Source of the DNA: Candidatus Methanophagales archaeon
GTDB lineage: Archaea > Halobacteriota > Syntropharchaeia > Alkanophagales > Methanospirareceae
Direction: 5' to 3'
DNA length: 8,490 nt
NCBI GenBank assembly: GCA_030617585.1
Contig: JAUWVD010000040.1
Coordinates: forward strand, 1 to 8,490
Positions within the stretch are counted from its first letter, which is position 1, and each line of letters opens with the position of its first letter. Of the stretch, positions 1-4,868 are shown piece after piece. The notes beneath the pieces were generated by a model that saw only the letters and a program-made list of their open reading frames with translations, was not told where the DNA came from and did no database searches. Made by a program: the position numbers and the translations under genes.

Positions 1-615
1 ATAGAGAAAAGGGGGAATATAACCAGGATAAAAATAAACGATTTTACCTCCGCTCTTAATATCTATACAAATAAACAATATATAAGCAATAATACAGCCG
101 AGAAAAGAGACTTCATAGCTTTTAGCGCTATCTTGCATGCACGTGAAGGTGCCGGGAACTTTAGCGTACTGGCTGAAGAGGTAGAGGAGGTAGAGGAAAA
201 CGTAAGAAATAATTGGGTACTAACCACTGCAAAGAGGACAATGGAGCGTTTAGAATTGCTTCGAACTCGTTCTTTTGATTGCCAAAGCCCAGCCATTGCT
301 GAAGACAATGCTAAAACGGGCGCTTTTATGAAAGCGCAGGAGCACTATGCGATTTGTGATGACAAGCTGGATGAACTAGCGAAGATGGCGATAACGGCGG
401 TAAATGACGTGTGGCAGAATTACAGTAAAACGACGAGGGAGATGATATTAGAGATATTTAAAAATACTAAGTGTATGGAGCATGATAAATTAATAAAAGA
501 ACTTATGAAGAAAGGGTTTGAGGAAGCGTGGGTAGAGGAACTAATTGACGAGCTTATTGAGGGCGGACACTGCTATGCACCCGAGGCAGGAGTGCTGGAG
601 GTTGTAGAAGGATGA
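1..615 (+). CDS. RPA-associated OB-fold protein, COG3390 family (5' truncated by window edge)
   Basis: Frame 1 is open from the first base to the TGA at 613-615, giving 204 residues with no upstream stop, so the true start lies outside the window. The TTG at 133 is internal. I recognise the archaeal COG3390 family (RPA-associated proteins, the Rpap of haloarchaea), which works with the single-stranded-DNA-binding replication protein A. The visible N-terminal part resembles the last strands of an OB fold (LNIYTNKQY, then FIAFSAILHARE). An acidic linker follows (EEVEEVEE), then a helix with the typical NNWVLTTAKRTMERLE signature. The C-terminus (about residues 150-204) looks like a winged-helix domain: LIKELMKKGFEEAWVEELI followed by a short GGHCYAPEAGV hairpin. 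The partner rpa gene would be expected just upstream. The stop codon overlaps the egsA start. Family assignment is from remembered motifs, without a search. Confidence 0.72.
   Translation: MEKRGNITRIKINDFTSALNIYTNKQYISNNTAEKRDFIAFSAILHAREGAGNFSVLAEEVEEVEENVRNNWVLTTAKRTMERLELLRTRSFDCQSPAIAEDNAKTGAFMKAQEHYAICDDKLDELAKMAITAVNDVWQNYSKTTREMILEIFKNTKCMEHDKLIKELMKKGFEEAWVEELIDELIEGGHCYAPEAGVLEVVEG
597..602 (+). promoter_or_regulatory. Strong Shine-Dalgarno site for egsA inside the upstream gene
   Basis: GGAGGT closely matches the archaeal anti-Shine-Dalgarno sequence and sits 9 bases before the egsA ATG at 612. It lies within the last codons of the RPA-associated gene, so egsA can be initiated independently as well as by coupling through the ATGA stop/start overlap. 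Confidence 0.75.
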
Positions 616-1691
616 CTGTGGAATTAATTGAAAAAGGGAAATGGATGCAATTACCGCGAGAAGTTCTGGTTGGTCATGACGTGCTACAAGAGGTAGGTAC
701 CGTGTGCAAGCAGTTAGATATGGGTAAAAGAGCCATTATTGTTACCGGCAGGAAGACAAGAAAGATAGCGGGAGAGAGTGTGCTTGAGATTTTATCTGAT
801 TCAGGATACGAAATCAACCTGGTAGAAGTGAGTTCTATAAATAGGGAAAACATAGAAGGCGTGAAAAAAAAGGCTCTGGAAGATAAAGCGGAGTTCATGC
901 TCGGCGTGGGTGGAGGAACTAAAATAGATACAGGCAAAATAGCCGCTTTTGAGCTACACGTACCATTTATCGCTGTTCCTACTATCGCTTCTCACGATGG
1001 AATAGCATCGCCAAGGGCATCTATAAAGGACAAGGATAGGGGCAACAGTCCTGTTTCCATTCAGACGCATGCACCACTGGCGGTTGTTGCCGATACAGCC
1101 ATATTAGCTTCGGCCCCGTACAGGTTTACTGCTGCGGGCTGTGGCGATATTCTTGCCAACTATACTGCTGTCAGAGATTGGCAACTTGCAGACCGCATAA
1201 AGAACGCGGAAGTCAGCAGTTACGCCGCGGCCCTCTCTGAGATGACGGCAAATATGATTATGGAGCACGTCAATGAGATAATGAAAAAAGATGAAAAATC
1301 AACCGGGACGGTGGTAAAGGCATTGGTTTCCAGTGGTGTTGCAATAAGCATCGCAGGGTCATCCGCACCTGCTTCCGGCTCAGAGCACAAATTCAGTCAT
1401 GCTCTGGATATGATAGCGGAAAAACCAGCGTTACATGGCGAACAATGCGGTGTCGGCACCATAATGATGACCTATCTGTATGGCAATGACTGGCAGCGGA
1501 TCCGAGATGTGCTGAGTAAGATTGGCGCTCCAACGACCGCAAAAGAATTAGGCGTTACAGATGAAGAGATAGTGGAAGCGTTGACACACGCTCATGAGAT
1601 AAATCCGGGCAGGTATACGATATTAGGCGATTTGGGACTCACACATGAAGCGGCAGAAAGACTTGCACTCGCTACCGAGGTGACCGGATAA
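612..1691 (+). CDS. egsA: NAD(P)-dependent sn-glycerol-1-phosphate dehydrogenase
   Basis: This enzyme reduces dihydroxyacetone phosphate to sn-glycerol-1-phosphate, the backbone of archaeal ether lipids, in the cytoplasm (EC 1.1.1.261). The 359 residues match the usual family length and the iron-containing/dehydroquinate-synthase-like fold. The dinucleotide loop is GVGGGTKIDTGK at 98-109. The substrate/cofactor segment VPTIASHDGIASP spans 122-134. The likely Zn(II) ligands are D179 (in GCGDILA), H259 (in SGSEHKFSH) and H275 (in LHGEQ), with the 80- and 16-residue spacing of the family. The ATG at 612 overlaps the upstream TGA (ATGA) and has a GGAGGT site 9 bases upstream, so the start is well supported. 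The next gene begins 2 bases after its stop. All motif residues are intact. It is a strong archaeal marker. Confidence 0.97.
   Translation: MTVELIEKGKWMQLPREVLVGHDVLQEVGTVCKQLDMGKRAIIVTGRKTRKIAGESVLEILSDSGYEINLVEVSSINRENIEGVKKKALEDKAEFMLGVGGGTKIDTGKIAAFELHVPFIAVPTIASHDGIASPRASIKDKDRGNSPVSIQTHAPLAVVADTAILASAPYRFTAAGCGDILANYTAVRDWQLADRIKNAEVSSYAAALSEMTANMIMEHVNEIMKKDEKSTGTVVKALVSSGVAISIAGSSAPASGSEHKFSHALDMIAEKPALHGEQCGVGTIMMTYLYGNDWQRIRDVLSKIGAPTTAKELGVTDEEIVEALTHAHEINPGRYTILGDLGLTHEAAERLALATEVTG
1677..1683 (+). promoter_or_regulatory. Shine-Dalgarno site for the UPF0179 gene
   Basis: GAGGTGA matches the anti-Shine-Dalgarno complement over seven bases and lies 10 bases before the ATG at 1694, inside the last codons of egsA. 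It fixes the start of the UPF0179 gene and argues for polycistronic translation. Confidence 0.7.
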
Positions 1692-1693
1692 AG

Positions 1694-2149
1694 ATGGAAG
1701 AAGGAAGGATAGTAACATTAATCGGTGCAAAATATGCAAAAGTAGGAGAAGAGTTCTTTTTTTTAGGGCTCTCGGAGAGATGCGAGTTGTGCAAGTTAAA
1801 ACATTCTTGCATGACCCTCGCGATTGACAGAAGATATCGGATAGAGAAAGTAAGAGATGAAATAAAGCATGACTGTTACATCCACGAAAATGGTGTATGT
1901 GTAGTAGAAGTAATAGAACCACCTGTAACGGTAGCGATAGATGCTAAATTCGCTTTCAAAAATTCTAAGATCGTTTTTACGTCGCCGAAATGCGAAGAAA
2001 CCGATTGCGAGCTTTATGACTCTTGCCACCCCGTGGGTTTGAGAGAAGGGGATAGCGGTACTATAATAGAAGTGACCGATGAGCCTAGTGTTGCATGCAA
2101 AAAAGGGCGAACCTTAAAAGTAGTGAAAATGCTCCGAGAACGCAAATAG
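1694..2149 (+). CDS. UPF0179 family cysteine-rich protein
   Basis: This is a 151-residue cytosolic protein of the archaeal UPF0179 family (COG1860), whose function is not established to my knowledge. It contains nine cysteines, at 30, 33, 39, 61, 69, 100, 105, 111 and 135. They form two similar clusters, CELCKLKHSC and CETDC-like (CEETDCELYDSC), which look like metal sites, either zinc or iron-sulfur. Between them lies a beta-rich stretch (VCVVEVIEPPVTVAID). The C-terminal segment DSGTIIEVTDEPSVACKKGRTLKVVKM resembles a small barrel strand pair. There is no signal peptide or membrane segment. It follows egsA by 2 bases, with a good ribosome binding site inside egsA, so the two are surely co-transcribed. 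Whether the link to lipid synthesis is functional or just operon packing cannot be told here. Confidence 0.85.
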   Translation: MEEGRIVTLIGAKYAKVGEEFFFLGLSERCELCKLKHSCMTLAIDRRYRIEKVRDEIKHDCYIHENGVCVVEVIEPPVTVAIDAKFAFKNSKIVFTSPKCEETDCELYDSCHPVGLREGDSGTIIEVTDEPSVACKKGRTLKVVKMLRERK

Positions 2150-2187
2150 GTGAATTGTGGCAGTATAGATAGCATAGGAATAAAACA

Positions 2188-3153
2188 ATGTCTAATACTA
2201 CTTTCGTGGGCGTGGATCATGGTACTGTCGGAATAAGATTCGCAGGGTTAGAAGATGGGAAAAGGCGAGATATATCGTTTTTCGAGCTTTCGCGAAAGGC
2301 CGCCGCAGAGATGAGCAGCGAGAAGATAATAAAAGCGGTAGAGGTTGGATTAGATATAGAAGAGATAAAATTGACGGCCATGACTTATTCTATGGGCGAT
2401 GACTTTTCCATTATAAAGGATATAAAAAAGGTGAAGAATAGAGGGTTAAAAAGTGAAAAAGGTGCTGGTGCAAGGATCGGCGGTGGGACTAAGGTGTTTG
2501 ATGCGATAAAAGATGCAGGAATACCCACGATAATGATACCGGGCATACATGCAGGTAGCAAAAAAATAGACCCTCGGATGAAGTTCTTTTCTCATTGCGC
2601 GAGCCCAGAAAAGGTGGGTGTCGCATATAACATATATAAAAAGGGAAATGAGAACTTCATTTTCTCTGACATCAGCTCTAATACCGTTACGATGGCTGTT
2701 GCAAAAGGGATAATAATAGGGGCGATAGATGCATGTATCCTCGCACCTGGCTTGTATCAAGGACCAATTGACCTTCAGCTTTTGAGATTGATTGACGATG
2801 GTGAACTAAGCGCAAACGAAGCGTTCTCAAATGCCGGCATCTTACGTAAGAGATGGCAGAAAGAAGAGGACGAGGCGTTGTTTTCCGATGCACTATCTTT
2901 GTTTGTTGCAATGGAGATTTCAACGATGCGCGTTCTCATGCGTGATTACGATGCACCCAACGCTGAAGTTTTCTTGACCGGCTCGGAGGGCGAAAAAGAG
3001 GGTATAAAGGAGAGAATAAATCGGCTTTTGGATGTTAAAAGCAAGACATTGACAAGGTACAGTGCTGCGATAGGCTGTGCAGAAATAGCTAAGGACGTTT
3101 TCTACGGCGAGAGGGACATATTGGGCATAGAAGTAGAAAAAGAGATTATTTGA
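2188..3153 (+). CDS. Methanogenesis marker protein 12-like ASKHA-fold protein (DUF1464-related)
   Basis: The 321-residue protein opens with an actin/hexokinase/acetate-kinase type phosphate-1 loop, VGVDHGTVGIRF (7-18). It has a second nucleotide-binding stretch FSDISSNTVTMAVAKG (159-174) and an adenosine-type VFLTGSEGEKEG near 261-272. The blocks TYSMGDDFS (66-74), KVKNRGLKSEKGAGA (81-95), IGGGTKVFDAIK (97-108) and IPTIMIPGIH (112-121) are what I remember of the methanogenesis marker 12 family, a relative of DUF1464/COG2441 (predicted butyrate-kinase-like). The biochemical role is unknown; an ATP-dependent phosphotransfer or regulatory function is inference from the fold. AGGA at 2176-2179, 8 bases upstream, supports this ATG. 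It follows UPF0179 by 38 bases, probably in the same operon. Its last 8 bases overlap the end of the convergent aIF2-beta gene. Assignment to marker 12 rather than DUF1464 proper is likely but unsearched. Confidence 0.8.
   Translation: MSNTTFVGVDHGTVGIRFAGLEDGKRRDISFFELSRKAAAEMSSEKIIKAVEVGLDIEEIKLTAMTYSMGDDFSIIKDIKKVKNRGLKSEKGAGARIGGGTKVFDAIKDAGIPTIMIPGIHAGSKKIDPRMKFFSHCASPEKVGVAYNIYKKGNENFIFSDISSNTVTMAVAKGIIIGAIDACILAPGLYQGPIDLQLLRLIDDGELSANEAFSNAGILRKRWQKEEDEALFSDALSLFVAMEISTMRVLMRDYDAPNAEVFLTGSEGEKEGIKERINRLLDVKSKTLTRYSAAIGCAEIAKDVFYGERDILGIEVEKEII
3137..3141 (-). terminator. Candidate oligo-T terminator for the minus-strand operon
   Basis: On the minus strand a T5 run within TCTCTTTTTC falls just after the aIF2-beta TAA stop. 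It is embedded in the last codons of the convergent marker-12 gene. It is a weak call from position and T content. Confidence 0.25.
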
Positions 3154-3571
3154 CCTTCATGCCTTTTCTTTTTATAATAGGTCGAATAGCGCCGCATGCA
3201 TCACATTTCAGCACCCACACACGATCCATCTTCGTGAAGTGTGTATCTGGCTTCTTACACTCCCCGCACAGCACATATTCATCCAAATAGCGCTGAATTT
3301 GATGCTCTACTTCACTTGTGGTGAATCGTCCCTGGAAAATTACCCTATCGCCTATTATCTTACCCGCTGTCCCCAGTTCATTCAATAAAAATTTCATTAC
3401 ATGCTCCTGTTCCCGATTTATGTAATTGCAGACAACATCAAAATTGTCGAATATGGTGGTCTTTCCCTCTACAAATACCTTTAGTTGAGGTATAGAGAAA
3501 CGAGAATCCGTAGCTTTCGTACTTGGTAATTGCTTCAAAGCCCTATCTAAGAATTTGATATATTCATCCAT
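3146..3571 (-). CDS. Translation initiation factor aIF2 subunit beta
   Basis: This is the beta subunit of the heterotrimeric archaeal initiation factor 2, which delivers initiator Met-tRNA to the small ribosomal subunit. The 141-residue length is typical of archaeal aIF2-beta. The N-terminal helix (MDEYIKFLDRAL) binds the gamma subunit. The central alpha/beta domain has the recognisable stretches KTTIFDNFDVVCNYINRE and HVMKFLLNELGTAGKI. The C-terminal zinc ribbon uses C102, C105, C123 and C126 (CGEC and CDAC), with KPDTHF between them. A CAGGTG ribosome site at 3583-3588 lies 11 bases before the ATG, which supports the start. It follows tRNA-Ser by 46 bases in the same orientation and overlaps the convergent marker-12 gene by 8 bases. 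Common symbols are eif2b or aif2b. Confidence 0.95.
   Translation of the reverse strand: MDEYIKFLDRALKQLPSTKATDSRFSIPQLKVFVEGKTTIFDNFDVVCNYINREQEHVMKFLLNELGTAGKIIGDRVIFQGRFTTSEVEHQIQRYLDEYVLCGECKKPDTHFTKMDRVWVLKCDACGAIRPIIKRKGMKVK
3162..3175 (+). terminator. Candidate T-rich terminator for the plus-strand operon
   Basis: A pyrimidine run of T4-C-T5 begins about 10 bases after the marker-12 stop codon. Archaeal transcription commonly ends at oligo-T tracts in the non-template strand. This one lies inside the 3' end of the convergent aIF2-beta gene. There is no stem-loop requirement, and the call is by position only. Confidence 0.35.
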
Positions 3572-3617
3572 TTTTACTTTTACACCTGCACAATAGTCGA
3601 GTTATACCCTGAGCAAA

Positions 3618-3703
3618 CGCCGAGGAAGGGATTCGAACCCCTGTGTCCCTTGTGGGACACCGGCTCTCAAGGCCGGCGCTTTAGTCCGCTAAGCTACCTC
3701 GGC
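3618..3703 (-). tRNA. tRNA-Ser, anticodon UGA
   Basis: An 86-nt class II tRNA folds fully. The 7-bp acceptor stem is GCCGAGG with CCTCGGC. The D stem is GCTT/AAGC and the anticodon stem CCGGC/GCCGG. The loop CTTGAGA gives anticodon UGA (reads UCA, serine). A long variable arm has a 6-bp stem, TGTCCC with GGGACA and an ACAA loop. The T arm carries the standard TTCGAAT loop. The discriminator is G73, as expected for archaeal serine tRNAs. There is no intron, and CCA is not encoded (TTT follows). The 5' end is only 12 bases after the eL37 stop codon, and aIF2-beta starts 46 bases beyond the 3' end. Confidence 0.97.
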
Positions 3704-3715
3704 CGCTTCTTTGCT

Positions 3716-3883
3716 TCACGGCTTTTTCTCCACCCAATTATACGACCTCATCCGCCTCGATCTCCCAAACCCGCAGGCCACACAGTATTTTGCATGTATG
3801 CCATAAGAGACACGACCACATCTTCTGCACATGATGTGCGACCTCTTCTGCCTTTTGCCCTGTGACGGTGTTCCTTTCACCAT
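3716..3883 (-). CDS. rpl37e: Large ribosomal subunit protein eL37 (L37e)
   Basis: A 55-residue gene begins MVKGTPSQGKRQKRSHIMCR and ends SYNWVEKKP, the recognisable L37e pattern. The zinc finger uses C19, C22, C34 and C37 (CRRC and CVAC). The signature CGFGRSRRMRSYNW follows. It binds 23S rRNA in the large subunit. The start overlaps the end of the LSm gene by 7 bases, and the LSm-L37e pair is a known conserved archaeal arrangement. Ribosome-site sequences lie upstream: AAGGAG ends 2 bases before the ATG and AGGAG lies about 10 bases before it. The next codon, GTG at 3880, is an alternative start that would remove one residue. tRNA-Ser follows 12 bases downstream. Confidence 0.95.
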   Translation of the reverse strand: MVKGTPSQGKRQKRSHIMCRRCGRVSYGIHAKYCVACGFGRSRRMRSYNWVEKKP

Positions 3884-4188
3884 GACTCCTTCTCTCCTGC
3901 TTCTTCACTTTTACTTTTACTTTTACCCTCATCTTTTTCCGCATCTTTTTTCACTGTTGGTGAGATATAGACCACGTTGTCGCCCCTTACCAGGATTTCG
4001 CCCATAAGCTCCTTAACAATGGCGTCCCCATTCAATTCTTCTGCATCCGTTAACACCAAGTTCATATGCAAGTCATACCCCTCCAGCGTCCCTCTAAACT
4101 CTCTGGCCCCTCTAATTCGCACTATAACGGGAGACCTCAGCGATTTGTTTAATATGTCTAACGGCTTAAGCTTTGTCACCATATCCAT
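3877..4188 (-). CDS. Archaeal Sm-like (LSm/SmAP) RNA-binding protein with charged C-terminal tail
   Basis: This is an Sm-fold protein expected to form a heptameric ring that binds U-rich RNA. The Sm1 region runs about residues 19-51, with GYDLHMNLVL carrying the RNA-contacting D39, M42 and N43. Sm2 is EILVRGDNVVYISP (about 64-77) with R68-G69. The core ends near residue 77, as in other archaeal LSm proteins. It is followed by an extra tail of about 25 residues rich in Lys, Glu and Ser (KSKSKSEE), which is longer than usual. Two adjacent ATGs exist at 4191 and 4188. AAGGAG at 4195-4200 is 3 bases from the first and 6 from the second, so I prefer 4188. The stop overlaps the start of eL37. Confidence 0.93.
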   Translation of the reverse strand: MDMVTKLKPLDILNKSLRSPVIVRIRGAREFRGTLEGYDLHMNLVLTDAEELNGDAIVKELMGEILVRGDNVVYISPTVKKDAEKDEGKSKSKSEEAGEKESW

Positions 4189-4194
4189 CATCTG

Positions 4195-4200
4195 CTCCTT
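4195..4200 (-). promoter_or_regulatory. Ribosome binding site of LSm
   Basis: AAGGAG on the minus strand lies 6 bases before the ATG at 4188 and only 3 bases before the ATG at 4191. The spacing favours the second ATG as the start. Confidence 0.6.
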
Positions 4201-4241
4201 TTTCTTTACTTTTTACTGCGCTACTTGCTACCCGTATCGAG

Positions 4242-4250
4242 TATTTTATA
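4242..4250 (-). promoter_or_regulatory. TATA box for the LSm-eL37-tRNA-aIF2-beta unit
   Basis: TATAAAATA on the minus strand is close to the archaeal consensus. Its centre is about 55-58 bases upstream of the LSm start. That predicts transcription starting near 4220 and a leader of roughly 30 bases containing the AAGGAG site. It lies in the divergent region shared with eL15. Confidence 0.6.
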
Positions 4251-4271
4251 GTAGTATAGAATAATAGGATA

Positions 4272-4281
4272 GCATATATCT
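4272..4281 (+). promoter_or_regulatory. Candidate TATA box for eL15
   Basis: GCATATATCT lies about 50 bases upstream of the eL15 ATG. This predicts a start near 4303 and a leader of about 25 bases holding GGGAG at 4313-4317, 10 bases before the ATG. The surrounding DNA is AT-rich, so other TATA positions are possible. Confidence 0.4.
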
Positions 4282-4327
4282 TTATTTTCCTTTCTTATCT
4301 TATTAAAGTTCAGGGAGAACAGAAAAA

Positions 4328-4858
4328 ATGGCAAAGTCATTTTATGGATATATAAGCGATACGTGGAAGAGACCAGTAGCAGGACATATGCGAGAACTCC
4401 GGCTGAAAAGATTAGTGGGATGGCGGAGAGAGCCAGCAGTTATAAGATTAGAACGGCCAACGAGACTTGATAGAGCACGTTCTTTAGGGTATAAAGCGAA
4501 ACCTGGCATCATCATAGTTAGAGCAAAGGTAAGAAGAGGCGGGCGGAGGAAATCACGGCCAAAACACGGTAGAACAACTAAAGGTATGGCCGTACATAAA
4601 TTGACGCCCGGGAAGAGCTTGCAGCGGATTGCAGAAGAGCGAACTTCAAGAAAATATCCAAACATGGAGGTCCTTAATTCTTACTGGGTGGCGGAGGATG
4701 GAAAGAGGAAATGGTATGAAATAATCCTTGTCGAGCCCACTAATCCCGTGATAAAGTCGGATAAAAATCTGAATTGGGTTGCGAATCCCGCGAATACACG
4801 AAGGGTTTTTAGAGGGCTGACCTCAGCGGGAAAAAAGGGGAGGGGTTTAGTTCGCTGA
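4328..4858 (+). CDS. rpl15e: Large ribosomal subunit protein eL15 (L15e)
   Basis: This is a basic protein of 176 residues that binds 23S rRNA. Diagnostic blocks are MAKSFYGYI at the start, RLERPTRLDRARSLGYKAK (about 40-58), VRRGGRRKSRPKHGR (68-82), SLQRIAEERTSRKYPN (97-112), LNSYWVAEDGKRKWYE (115-130) and FRGLTSAGKKGRGL at the end. The ATG fits the conserved N-terminus. As I remember homologues, archaeal L15e usually continues past the RGL motif for some ten or more basic residues (a GAEKVRPS-like tail). Here the stop comes right after GLVR, so the C-terminus looks short. The DUF763 gene follows almost immediately. In many archaea this gene starts the exosome/RNase P superoperon, which is not the case here. 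Confidence 0.96.
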   Translation: MAKSFYGYISDTWKRPVAGHMRELRLKRLVGWRREPAVIRLERPTRLDRARSLGYKAKPGIIIVRAKVRRGGRRKSRPKHGRTTKGMAVHKLTPGKSLQRIAEERTSRKYPNMEVLNSYWVAEDGKRKWYEIILVEPTNPVIKSDKNLNWVANPANTRRVFRGLTSAGKKGRGLVR

Positions 4859-4868
4859 ACGGAATAAA

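Noticed and set aside
133..615. Complete gene starting at TTG 133
   Set aside because: The frame is open back to base 1, and the upstream codons look like the end of an OB fold that continues into the family motif. The gene is truncated by the window edge.
2446..2760. 104-codon open frame antisense to the marker-12 gene
   Set aside because: It is a shadow of a conserved gene, with an odd Cys/Tyr/Arg composition and no ribosome site.
3907..3926. Hexamer repeat as part of a CRISPR or other array
   Set aside because: There are only three short copies with no spacers, lying within the LSm coding frame.
3738..3944. 68-codon minus-strand frame over the eL37/LSm junction
   Set aside because: It is out of frame with both eL37 and LSm, which have clear family motifs.
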